Shown here one piece after another: positions 27,039 through 35,090 of a stretch of DNA of 64,000 nucleotides (positions are counted from its first letter, which is position 1; each line of letters opens with the position of its first letter). Position numbers and translations under genes: made by a program. Origin of the DNA: Clostridia bacterium. GTDB lineage: Bacteria; Bacillota; Clostridia; Oscillospirales; Acutalibacteraceae. The notes under the pieces are model-generated. The model was given only the letters and a program-made list of their open reading frames with translations. It did not search any database and had not been told where the DNA came from. The stretch spans positions 38,575 through 102,574 of the forward strand of contig JAKSQO010000006.1 of the NCBI GenBank assembly GCA_024404095.1, given 5' to 3'.

Positions 27039-28970
27039 TCAGCTGTTCTCTCTTGTATAATCAAGAAGACTGCCCGAAAGAAGGATATCTCTCTGACGCT
27101 CTGAAAGCTGATAGTCGAGCTCATACTCTTCGCCCTTTGTAAGGTTCTTAAGAGTTACTGCTGTACCGTTCTTTATGCTCTCACGTATATCCGCAAGGCA
27201 AAGCTCGTCACCGACCTCAATCTTGTCATAGTCAGCCTCGCTCTTGAATGTGAACGGGATGATACCTGCGTTTACAAGGTTTGCACAGTGAATACGTGCG
27301 AATGACTTTGTGATAACAGCCTTGATTCCGAGGTAAAGGGGAACAAGTGCAGCATGCTCACGTGATGAGCCCTGACCGTAGTTTGCGCCGCCGATGATAA
27401 TTCCCTTGCCTGCTTCCTTACAATGCTCCGCGAACTTCTCGTCACACTGCTTGAAGCAGAAGTTTGAAAGGAACGGAATGTTTGAACGGTAGGGGAGAAT
27501 CTTTGCGCCTGCGGGCATGATGTGGTCTGTGGTGATGTTGTCGCCGACCTTAAGAACAGCCTTTGCTGTGATTTCAGCAGGCATAGCCTCTGTCTTGGGG
27601 AACGGCTTGATGTTCGGGCCGTACATAACCTCAACTGCATCAGCATCCTCAACAGATGCAGGCATTGCAATCATATTGTCGTTTATAATGAATTCATCAG
27701 GCATTTCGATTTCAGGCATCTCACCCATTTTGCGTGCGTCAGTGAGGACACCTGTAAGTGCTGAAACAGCGGCTGTCTCGGGGCTTACAAGGTAAATACC
27801 TGCGTCAGCTGTACCGGAACGTCCCTCAAAGTTACGGTTGAAGGTACGGAGTGATACACCCTTTGAGTTAGGTGACTGACCCATACCGATGCAAGGACCG
27901 CAGGCTGATTCAAGGATACGTGCACCTGCGTCAATCATATCTGAAAGTGCGCCGCAGAGAGCAAGCATATTAAGAACCTGCTTTGAACCCGGAGCGATTG
28001 AAAGGCTTACTGACGGACATACAGTCTTTCCTTTGAGAATAGCGGCAACCTTGAGCATATCCATAAGTGAGGAGTTTGTGCATGAACCGATGCAGACCTG
28101 GTCAACCTTGATTTCGCCGATTTCTTCAACTGATTTAACATTATCGGGCATATGAGGCATAGCAGCAAGGGGAGTGAGCTTGCAGAGGTCAATGTCGATA
28201 ACCTCATCGTAAACTGCGTCATCATCAGCGGAAAGCTCAACCCAGTCTTTTTCACGACCCTGTGCCTTAAGGAATGCCTTTGTAATATCATCTGAGGGGA
28301 AAACCGATGTTGTTGCGCCAAGCTCAGCGCCCATGTTTGTGATTGTAGCTCTCTCGGGAACTGAAAGTGTCTTGACACCCTCGCCGCCGTATTCAACAAT
28401 CTTGCCGACGCCGCCCTTAACGGACATAATGCGGAGAACCTCAAGGATGATATCCTTTGCGGCTACCCACGGCTGAAGCTTACCTGTAAGATTAACTCGT
28501 ACCATCTTGGGCATTGTTATGTAATATGCGCCGCCGCCCATCGCAACAGCAACATCAAGTCCGCCTGCGCCCATAGCAAGCATACCGATACCGCCGCCTG
28601 TGGGAGTATGGCTGTCAGAACCGATAAGAGTTTTTCCGGGAATGCCGAAACGCTCAAGATGAACCTGATGGCAGATACCATTGCCCGGACGTGAGAAGCG
28701 AAGACCTCTCTTCTTTGCGACACTCTGAATGAAACGGTGGTCATCAGCGTTTTCAAATCCTGTCTGAAGTGTGTTGTGGTCGATGTAAGCAACTGAAAGC
28801 TCAGTCTTAACACGCTCAACACCCATAGCCTCAAATTCAAGATAAGCCATTGTGCCTGTTGCGTCCTGAGTGAGAGTCTGGTCAATTCTCAGACCGATTT
28901 CGTTGCCTACTGTCATCTCGCCCGAAAGGAGATGATTTTTAATGATTTTCTGTGCTATTGTATATCCCAT
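27039..28970 (-). CDS. acn: Aconitate hydratase
   Basis: 643 residues, the shorter mitochondrial-like type that lacks the longer insertions of AcnA/IRP1. Cluster ligands appear in IGSCTNSS and ESACGPCIGMG, and NYGQGSSREHAAL marks the swivelling domain. It interconverts citrate and isocitrate through a [4Fe-4S] cluster. It heads an operon with icd, rex and a nuclease gene; citrate synthase is not here. GGAGG sits about 12 bases before the ATG, a little far. Confidence 0.96.
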   Translation of the reverse strand: MGYTIAQKIIKNHLLSGEMTVGNEIGLRIDQTLTQDATGTMAYLEFEAMGVERVKTELSVAYIDHNTLQTGFENADDHRFIQSVAKKRGLRFSRPGNGICHQVHLERFGIPGKTLIGSDSHTPTGGGIGMLAMGAGGLDVAVAMGGGAYYITMPKMVRVNLTGKLQPWVAAKDIILEVLRIMSVKGGVGKIVEYGGEGVKTLSVPERATITNMGAELGATTSVFPSDDITKAFLKAQGREKDWVELSADDDAVYDEVIDIDLCKLTPLAAMPHMPDNVKSVEEIGEIKVDQVCIGSCTNSSLMDMLKVAAILKGKTVCPSVSLSIAPGSKQVLNMLALCGALSDMIDAGARILESACGPCIGMGQSPNSKGVSLRTFNRNFEGRSGTADAGIYLVSPETAAVSALTGVLTDARKMGEMPEIEMPDEFIINDNMIAMPASVEDADAVEVMYGPNIKPFPKTEAMPAEITAKAVLKVGDNITTDHIMPAGAKILPYRSNIPFLSNFCFKQCDEKFAEHCKEAGKGIIIGGANYGQGSSREHAALVPLYLGIKAVITKSFARIHCANLVNAGIIPFTFKSEADYDKIEVGDELCLADIRESIKNGTAVTLKNLTKGEEYELDYQLSERQRDILLSGSLLDYTRENS

Positions 28971-28990
28971 GGAATCACAATACCTCCGAC

Positions 28991-29009
28991 TTGTTCAATT
29001 TTTTAACAA
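28991..29009 (-). promoter_or_regulatory. Rex-like operator over the acn start point
   Basis: TTGTTCAATTTTTTAACAA has half-sites TTGTTCA and TTAACAA separated by five bases. The clostridial Rex consensus as I know it is TTGTTAA-N4-TTAACAA, so this differs by one base and one extra spacer base. It spans the expected transcription start. Confidence 0.45.
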
Positions 29010-29014
29010 TCTTT

Positions 29015-29043
29015 ATTGTATTATACAAGTGCCGATTTGTCAA
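29015..29043 (-). promoter_or_regulatory. Sigma-A promoter for the acn-icd-rex operon
   Basis: Minus strand TTGACA (29038-29043), 17-base spacer, TACAAT (29015-29020). A second TATAAT closer in has poor spacing. Confidence 0.65.
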
Positions 29044-29097
29044 CGATTTATATGTAAAAACAGCATATTTCTTGATAATAAATTTTGTAAAATGCAG

Positions 29098-29126
29098 AAA
29101 AAGCAGACTGATGTCAGCCTGCTTTT
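29098..29126 (-). terminator. Terminator after spoVAC
   Basis: AAAAAGCAG (29098-29106) pairs with CTGCTTTT (29119-29126); on the minus strand the right arm is itself T-rich. Confidence 0.65.
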
Positions 29127-29132
29127 AATTTA

Positions 29133-29579
29133 TTATCTGAACAGCGTATATATCACGTAAATCAGTCCGTAAAGCATTGCGGCAGATATGCCGTAAAGAA
29201 TGACGGGACCCGAGATTCTGAAAATGTTCGCGCCTGTACCCATTATAAAGCCCTCGCTTTTAAATTCGAGCGCAGGGGAGACGGTAGAGTTAGCGAAGCC
29301 TGTAATCGGAACAATCGTACCTGCGCCTGCGTGCTTGGCTATGCGGTCAAAAATACCGATACCTGTCAGTATTGCCGTTATAACAATCAATGTGATTGAA
29401 ACCATCGCACGTGATTCGTCGTAATTCATTCCCGCCTTGGTGTAAAGAGTCAGAAGCAGCTGACCGACACAGCAGATTGCACCGCCGATAAGAAAAGCCT
29501 TGATACAATTTATAAGAGCCTTTGAGGGCGGTGAGGCTTTTTTGACCATTTTATCGTATTGCTCATTGGAAATATCCAT
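29133..29579 (-). CDS. spoVAC: Stage V sporulation protein AC
   Basis: 148 residues with four membrane segments after a short polar start. The ILTGIGIFDRI, HAGAGTIVPITGFANS and EYKSEG-like EFKSEGF motifs match SpoVAC. In Bacillus this protein forms a mechanosensitive channel in the spore inner membrane that passes dipicolinic acid with SpoVAD and SpoVAE. Here it stands alone: neither partner gene is adjacent. A sigma-G promoter is expected, but I could not point to a convincing one. Confidence 0.93.
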   Translation of the reverse strand: MDISNEQYDKMVKKASPPSKALINCIKAFLIGGAICCVGQLLLTLYTKAGMNYDESRAMVSITLIVITAILTGIGIFDRIAKHAGAGTIVPITGFANSTVSPALEFKSEGFIMGTGANIFRISGPVILYGISAAMLYGLIYVIYTLFR

Positions 29580-29652
29580 AAATTCATCCCTTTTAATATC
29601 GTTCAGATTTATTTTTTACCGAAAAAGAGATGATATAATATGGAAATTTTTT

Positions 29653-29686
29653 CAAAAAAATAAGAGCTGCCGAATGTGACAGCTCC
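29653..29686 (-). terminator. Terminator of the peptide-modification operon
   Basis: On the minus strand GAGCTG and CAGCTC (29664-29685) flank a 10-base loop, followed by TTATTTTTTTG. It lies just after the PqqD stop at 29694, which itself argues that the gene really extends past the internal TAG. Confidence 0.7.
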
Positions 29687-29693
29687 GATTGAT

Positions 29694-30794
29694 TTAATAT
29701 TCAAGCATTCCGTATCCATCAAGCTTTGCAAGAAGTGCGTCAAGGTCTGCGGAAGCCTGCTCACGGCTTACATCGTATTCGCCGAGAATGAGTTCAAGCA
29801 AGTCCTCCTTTGAGGTGGGCTTCTTAAGCTAATTTACAATGAAAGCCGAAACCTCGTTAAGAACAACGGAACCGTCGAACTTTGCGATGTTGTCGCCTGT
29901 GGGAATAGCCATGTATTCGCCCATCATATTTCTTACGATAAATTCATCTTTAATTTTCATATCTTTTTCCTCCGTTAAAATATTCTGACTGTTATTGAAC
30001 ACTATATCAAAAGAGCTTCTTGCGCCCTCACCGTAGGGCGGACTGAACAATCGGCAGACAGGAACGTTTTTAATCAGTCTGCGAAGATTCATAAATGCGT
30101 ACATTGAAGCCTCGGAATCCCACATGGGAATAAAAATCTGCTTTACAAGAAATGCGTAAGCCTGTTCATTAGAAAGCTTTCTTACTCTGACAAACGGTGC
30201 GCGTCTGACATCAAATATCATCTTAATCGGTCGGCAGATGTTACGGTGAATGTCTTCCTTACCGTCCCACGGAGCTCCGCAGGCGATACCTTTTTCAGTC
30301 ATTATTGCAGGACGGTCACCGCTGAGAAACTGAAATCCGAGAGCTTCAACCCATTTTGCCGCACGGGTTGATTTACCGACACCCGACACACCCGAAAAGT
30401 TGAGTGCGATTCCGTCCTTTTCAATGCAGGCGGAGTGAAGCGACAGGTTACCGCGAAGAATCATTCGGCATTCTATCGCAATTCTCAGCAGGAGGGCAAG
30501 TTCAACGTCGTTCTCCTCACTGCAGTAGAGAACTGCATTCAGATAATCGGGAGAAATTTCCATGCACATATCCGATTTCACGGAGGTGAACAGCCAGTTG
30601 CCGTTATTCATTCTGCACACATTGAAATTTTCTGTCTGTATTTGTTTTGCTTTTTTATCAGCTTCAGGTTTTTTATCTGTAAGCTTAACTGTGATAATAT
30701 CTCCTTCGGGTTTTTCTTTTGTGATAAACGGCTCAAAACCCGATGATACCTTTTCGGACGATAGATAAATGTCCGTGATTTTATAAGTATTCAT
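29694..30794 (-). CDS. HPr-kinase-like protein with C-terminal PqqD domain, one in-frame TAG
   Basis: 366 codons if the TAG at 29829-29831 (codon 322) is read through, 321 if it stops. The kinase part carries Walker A GVSGVGKST at 135-143 behind LHSA, as in HprK-related enzymes that phosphorylate peptides in lasso-type clusters. From about residue 279 a PqqD-like recognition domain follows. The TAG falls at a variable position of the PqqD helix (FIVN-x-LKKP), and typical PqqD sequence continues to TAA at 29694. GGAGG plus an ATG at 29958-29960 could also start PqqD alone. Last gene of the operon. Confidence 0.75.
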
Positions 30795-30824
30795 AGCTTT
30801 TTCCTTTGATTTTTATAGATGCTG

Positions 30825-32048
30825 TCAGTTGCCGACAATGTCATCGGGGCAACCGAGTTGACCGAACATATCGAGCGTTTCTGACTCAAATTTTGAGTAT
30901 TTAATCAGTTTAAGAGGAGAAATGTGATGCTTGAACGCGGATTTAATATAGTGACACAGCTGATATAACCACGCAAATACAACAAGAAACGGGAATTTTT
31001 CGAGGGCTTTCCAGCTGTTTTTTCCGTTTTTCTGAAGATTTTTCAGCATTTCTACAGGGCCGCCCTTGTAATCAAAGGCTTTCTGAAGAGAGTCGGTTCT
31101 TTTGCCGCCCATATTGCCGCAGATTATAACGTGGTTAAAAAGTTCACGGCAAAGCTCATCATCAGCACCGTTACACCATGTAATCTCTTCGCCAAGACCG
31201 AGATAAATCTGACACATTCTTGTTACGTTAACAGCAAGCTTTTCAAGTCCCGCGCGTTCAGCCTCAACTCTGAACTTTTCTTCCCAGAATTCATCATCAA
31301 GACATTTGTCAACAAAAAGCATCCAGTCAAGAATCTGCCTCATACCGAGACTTCGGCGAAGATGATGCTTGATATGCTGAAGAAGAGTAAGTCCGTTCTG
31401 AAGTCGGGGAAGGACGGGGAATTCGTTGCCGTCTATTTCAGCCGTTTCAGCTTCTCTGATACCGTAGAATATAAGCCGGTCAAGCTGTTTTAACTCACCT
31501 GATGCGCCTTGAAGTGAGAAATACTTGTGCATCTCAAATTCACAGCCGTATTTTGTGAGATTTTTATGCCTGCCAAACTCACCTTCGGTATCGACAAACC
31601 CGTTGGCGATAAGAATCTCATATGCTTTGTCGAACTGATCGGGGTCAACAAGAAAATCTATATCTCCCATGGTACGGTACTGAGGGCAGGGATAATACAT
31701 AGCTGCCGCAGTTCCTTTAAGAATAACAAAATCAATATTTTCGTTTTTCAGAATTCGTACCATTTCGCTCTGTGCCTGAAGAATCTGATAAAAATTGCTG
31801 ATTCTCCACAGGCAGGATTTCTTCCATTCCATACGAAGCGGAATATCAATCGGAAGCTTTGAAAGAAGCTCAGCGGGAATAGACTCAATTGTTTGCGAAT
31901 AGAGCTCCTTATAAACAGCGCTCCAGTCTGTGTCAGGCAAAAAAGAAAGCTCCGTACCGAACAATGCACTTTTAATAAGCCGACATTCCGTTTCTGCGAC
32001 GGAATCAGCATATAAAAGATTTTGTTCATTTACGGAACCGGTTTTCAT
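30825..32048 (-). CDS. Nucleotidyltransferase-fold protein (NTP_transf_5 type)
   Basis: 407 residues, probably soluble. The pol-beta-like core shows ILKGTAAAMYYP followed by MGDIDFLV with metal-binding Asp129 and Asp131, the signature of the large uncharacterised nucleotidyltransferase family often found in peptide and polysaccharide clusters. In some lasso-peptide clusters such a protein accompanies a kinase. Here it sits between the precursor gene (111 bases upstream) and the HPr-kinase-like gene (30 bases downstream), so modification of the peptide or its phosphate is a fair guess only. Confidence 0.8.
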   Translation of the reverse strand: MKTGSVNEQNLLYADSVAETECRLIKSALFGTELSFLPDTDWSAVYKELYSQTIESIPAELLSKLPIDIPLRMEWKKSCLWRISNFYQILQAQSEMVRILKNENIDFVILKGTAAAMYYPCPQYRTMGDIDFLVDPDQFDKAYEILIANGFVDTEGEFGRHKNLTKYGCEFEMHKYFSLQGASGELKQLDRLIFYGIREAETAEIDGNEFPVLPRLQNGLTLLQHIKHHLRRSLGMRQILDWMLFVDKCLDDEFWEEKFRVEAERAGLEKLAVNVTRMCQIYLGLGEEITWCNGADDELCRELFNHVIICGNMGGKRTDSLQKAFDYKGGPVEMLKNLQKNGKNSWKALEKFPFLVVFAWLYQLCHYIKSAFKHHISPLKLIKYSKFESETLDMFGQLGCPDDIVGN

Positions 32049-32097
32049 TTTTAATCCTCTTTTATATATAAAAACTTAATTGTTTAATTTATGAATA

Positions 32098-32123
32098 TGC
32101 AGGAGGGGGTTAACCCTCCTGCA
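32098..32123 (-). promoter_or_regulatory. Strong hairpin between precursor and nucleotidyltransferase genes
   Basis: Perfect 10-base stem TGCAGGAGGG (32098-32107) with CCCTCCTGCA (32114-32123), six-base loop. No T run follows on the minus strand, so it is better seen as an attenuator or mRNA-stability element that keeps the precursor message high. Confidence 0.6.
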
Positions 32124-32159
32124 CCGAGAAAAAAACTTGCGCAAGAATTTTTCTGCAGA

Positions 32160-32330
32160 TTAGTTGTTCATAGCGCCTACTTCTGTGTTGTGGCAACCGA
32201 AGAATGCATATGAAGTCTTTGCTTCGTACCAGCATGAGCTTGCCGGATTGATTGCGTTGGAAGCAACAACCTGATCCTTATAGTTGAAGTTAATCTTCTC
32301 TGCATAAGGTGCGTTGTATTCCTTCTTCAT
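32160..32330 (-). CDS. Putative RiPP precursor peptide (56 residues)
   Basis: Too short for usual gene callers. The ATG at 32328-32330 follows GGGAG and AGAAAGAACA. The leader begins MKKEYNAPYAEKINFNYKD and has the Tyr-x-x-Pro and aromatic pattern of leaders bound by PqqD-type domains. The presumed core after VVASN holds Cys33 and Cys46, 13 apart, with many aromatic, Asn and Ser residues and the end GAMNN. It lies 58 bases after the radical SAM gene and before a strong hairpin. Cysteine thioether crosslinks are plausible but not shown. The cleavage point is unknown. Confidence 0.75.
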   Translation of the reverse strand: MKKEYNAPYAEKINFNYKDQVVASNAINPASSCWYEAKTSYAFFGCHNTEVGAMNN

Positions 32331-32388
32331 TGTTCTTTCTCTCCCTTCATAATATTTATGTATTCACCGCATAAACGGCGGAAACATC

Positions 32389-33528
32389 TTAAATTTTTAA
32401 AAGTCCTTCCTTAACCATACGTCTTGTGCGCTCGCATATCTGAGGGTTAGCATGACCTTTTTCGATACAACCCTGAAGATGAAGAGCAAGGCAGGGAAGG
32501 CATACATCGCTGTACCTGCATCCGCAGCACTCAATGGGTCTGGCATGATTGTTTGCGATGTTGTTTATTTCGTTCCACGCATTGCCGAATCCGTCCTTGA
32601 GAGGATAAGCGCTGATTGCATAAAGACTGTTGCACGGATGCATTCGACCCTGCCAGTCAATGCTGAAGCCGCTTCTTCCTGCACCGCAGCGCATTCCGTA
32701 TTCACATTCACCGCTTCCGCCGAGGTCGGGGAGCGAGGCTTCGTCAACAGGATTTATTTCAGCGTTGCCGGATTCTGCGTAGAATTTAAGCATTTCAATG
32801 TATTCGTCAAGGGTTGCGTCGTGATTGACTCCCTGACGCTCTGTGTTTTCTCTTGGTTCAAGCATACCGAAGTTAATTCTTATCTAAACACCGAGAGGAA
32901 GCACGGCTTTTATTATATCAATTCCCTTGCCCGACATATATCGGTTGGGAGTGACTGCAATTACAATCGGAAGACCGCTCTCGTGAGCTTTGGTGATGTT
33001 TGAAAGAACCGTTTCAAACCTTCGATGACCTGTAACGGCCTCATACGTATCATCACTTTCACCGTAAAGAGAAACCTGAATGCGTTTAGGGGGATGTGCC
33101 TTGAAAAACTCAATACGTTTATCGTCAAGAAGCAGTCCGTTGGTAAAAACGCAGATTTCAACACCGAAGCAGTGGAGATAGAGGTAAAGCTCATCAAAAT
33201 CGGGGTATGTAAGACATTCACCGCCCGAAATCTCAATTTTCATCATTCCCATATCAATTGCCGATTTTGCGATTGATTTCCATGTTTCAACCGGAAGAAG
33301 CTCGGCTGACTGCATCTGTGCCTTGTTGAGATGCACATAACACATCTTGCAGTCAAGGTTGCACAAGGGAGTAAGCTCAAACTTTCCGCTGAAGGGAATG
33401 CCTTTCTGACGGGCTTTATAATCAAGGAATCTGTCAATATATGATGAATAATTGACTGAATCAATATTCTGTGTTTTCAGCCATGAAATAAATTCAGGCA
33501 GACTCTGCGGTATTTTTTCATCAGCCAT
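32389..33528 (-). CDS. Radical SAM/SPASM peptide maturase, one in-frame TAG
   Basis: 379 codons when the TAG at 32884-32886 (codon 215) is read through; a stop there would leave 214 residues without the SPASM part. The radical SAM cluster Cys56, Cys60, Cys63 lies in PLCNLDCKMC, and ISGGECLTYP follows. After the TAG the same frame continues as IRINFGMLEPRENTE and a SPASM domain with CEYGMRCGAG, HPCNSL and the ECCGCRYSDVCLPC cluster-binding set. Such enzymes crosslink Cys or other residues of precursor peptides. It starts 13 bases after the S26 gene and precedes the precursor. Confidence 0.8.
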
Positions 33529-33541
33529 CTGTTTTACCTCA

Positions 33542-34024
33542 TTATATTTTTCTGAAAATTCTTACATATATTGACCAGAGTTTAAGAAATGTTTTGTGAT
33601 TAAATCTTCTGAACGGAAGAAGTGCCATTCTGATTTTACCGTACAGACGGAATAAATCAGAATCAAGATTATATTTCTTACCGTTGCGCTCAAGCAAAAC
33701 AAGAAGCCCCGCAATGTCACTTCGTGCTGTCCACGGGTCATACTCATAACAGTTGTCACCGATGGTCAGTATTCTTTCCGCTTCAACCTTTTTAACACGG
33801 TGAGCGCAATAGCGGTTAAGTCTGTCTCTGAAAATCACTATATCGCCCTTGACAGGCTCACGCTTTAAGGGGACAACGGTAACAAAATCTTTTCGGATTC
33901 TGATGAGCGGTTCCATGCTTTTTCCGTTGAGCTGAATTTTAATAGGCATAACCTCACCTGTAAGGGCAAGCGCACACCATTCCTCAACCGAAACAGAGCG
34001 TGTATTTCCGTTCAAATCAATCAC
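33542..34024 (-). CDS. S24/S26-type serine peptidase
   Basis: 160 residues. GKSMEPLI carries the nucleophile Ser36, and RYCAHRV carries His75 where Lys sits in classical signal peptidase I, so it resembles the Ser-His (S26B-like) class. GDN at 89-91 is conserved. No N-terminal membrane anchor is seen; the C-terminal 30 residues are basic and amphipathic. As first gene of the operon it could remove the leader from the modified peptide. Small S24/S26 proteins are known next to HprK-like kinases and PqqD in other bacteria. Confidence 0.8.
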   Translation of the reverse strand: MIDLNGNTRSVSVEEWCALALTGEVMPIKIQLNGKSMEPLIRIRKDFVTVVPLKREPVKGDIVIFRDRLNRYCAHRVKKVEAERILTIGDNCYEYDPWTARSDIAGLLVLLERNGKKYNLDSDLFRLYGKIRMALLPFRRFNHKTFLKLWSIYVRIFRKI

Positions 34025-34373
34025 TGCCGTTCAGATAGATAAAAATTTATCAAAATACATATGGGCAGAATTATCCCAAGGGTATTCTGTATTTGAAGCT
34101 ATATCATATCGTACAAGATATTTCAATGGATTTTTTGCGTTTTTTACTTTTTTGTATAGATGAACAATAATTTCATGTTACATATACAAAATTTGTAACT
34201 TTTTAAGACTCTTTAAGGTAGCTTATTAAACAAACAGAGAGCTTATATGAATATTGTTGTTTGTTTATATATACAAAATATAATGATATACATGACATTA
34301 TGAAATGTATATTGCAGAATACACAGCATTGTGCTATACTCATAGCACTTTGTAAAATCAAAGGAGCGGAAAA
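34025..34373. other. 349-base divergent intergenic region
   Basis: Very AT-rich stretch between the peptide operon and the gene at 34374. It holds a 10-base inverted repeat TAAACAAACA (34227-34236) and TGTTTGTTTA (34258-34267), a smaller one GTTACA/TGTAAC (34177-34199), and the plus-strand promoter below. A clear minus-strand promoter was not found; TTGAAA with a 17-base spacer to TATAGC near 34090-34130 is the best guess. No coding sequence is seen. Confidence 0.6.
34312..34340 (+). promoter_or_regulatory. Sigma-A promoter for the 34374 gene
   Basis: TTGCAG (34312-34317), 17-base spacer, TATACT (34335-34340), 33 bases before the start codon. Confidence 0.6.
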
Positions 34374-35030
34374 ATGAAGAATTTATCAAAGCAAAATGTA
34401 ATAAATGTTGTCAATTGGGTGCTGAGCATCACGTTGTGTTCATTCGGAATCTGTCTTTGCACAAAGGCGAATTTCGGACTTTCAATGATTGCAGCGCCGC
34501 CGTACATAATACACGTCAAGATGCGTGAATTGTTTTCGTGGTATTCTCAGGGAACCTCGGAATACATATGGGAGGCTTTCCTTTTTGTTATCCTGTGTAT
34601 TGTAATCAGAAAATTTAAGGTCAAAGGTCTGCTTTCGTTTGCAACGGCTGTTTTCTCAGGCGTGATGATAGATTTTTTTATAAAGCTTTTCGGCGGAAAT
34701 GCACCGTATGAAAGCATGGCGGCAAGAATAATCTGCTTTGTTATCGGCGCTCCGGTAATTTCTCTTGCTGTTGCGTTTGTTTTCCGTACCACAATGCCGC
34801 CGCAGGTATATGAGCTTGCTGTCGGGGAGACAGCAAAAAGCTTCAACCTGAAAATCGACAGGGTGAAGCTCGGATTTGATATTATTATGTTTGTGATTTC
34901 CGTTTCGCTCTCGCTTGTTCTTACAAAAGGCTTTACAGGAATCGGTGTCGGAACGGTTATTGTAACCTTTGTCAACGCACCGATGATTTCGTTCTTCGGA
35001 AAGCTGATTGATAAGGTTGAGAAAAATTAA
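34374..35030 (+). CDS. YczE/DUF6198-like integral membrane protein
   Basis: 218 residues with five to six membrane segments. The GICLCTKANFGLSMIAAPPYI segment and the pattern of short helices recall the YczE/YitT-like families (DUF6198) of Clostridia; function unknown. AAGGAGCGG precedes the ATG. Monocistronic, with its own promoter and a shared terminator. It has no evident link to the divergent peptide operon, although a membrane protein for export or immunity cannot be excluded. Confidence 0.7.
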   Translation: MKNLSKQNVINVVNWVLSITLCSFGICLCTKANFGLSMIAAPPYIIHVKMRELFSWYSQGTSEYIWEAFLFVILCIVIRKFKVKGLLSFATAVFSGVMIDFFIKLFGGNAPYESMAARIICFVIGAPVISLAVAFVFRTTMPPQVYELAVGETAKSFNLKIDRVKLGFDIIMFVISVSLSLVLTKGFTGIGVGTVIVTFVNAPMISFFGKLIDKVEKN

Positions 35031-35050
35031 AAAGCTTAGTATATAATGAA

Positions 35051-35084
35051 AAGATGGCAATCGTTATGAGTGCCATCTTTTTTT
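35051..35084. terminator. Bidirectional terminator
   Basis: AAGATGGCA (35051-35059) pairs with TGCCATCTT (35071-35079), followed by TTTTT. A-rich on the other side, so it can serve the convergent transporter gene as well. Confidence 0.8.
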
Positions 35085-35090
35085 CTGAGC

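Noticed and set aside
29829..33528. Plain pseudogenes with random decay
   Set aside because: Not fully excluded, but both lesions are single TAG codons with otherwise intact sequence and full motifs; kept as the main alternative to recoding.
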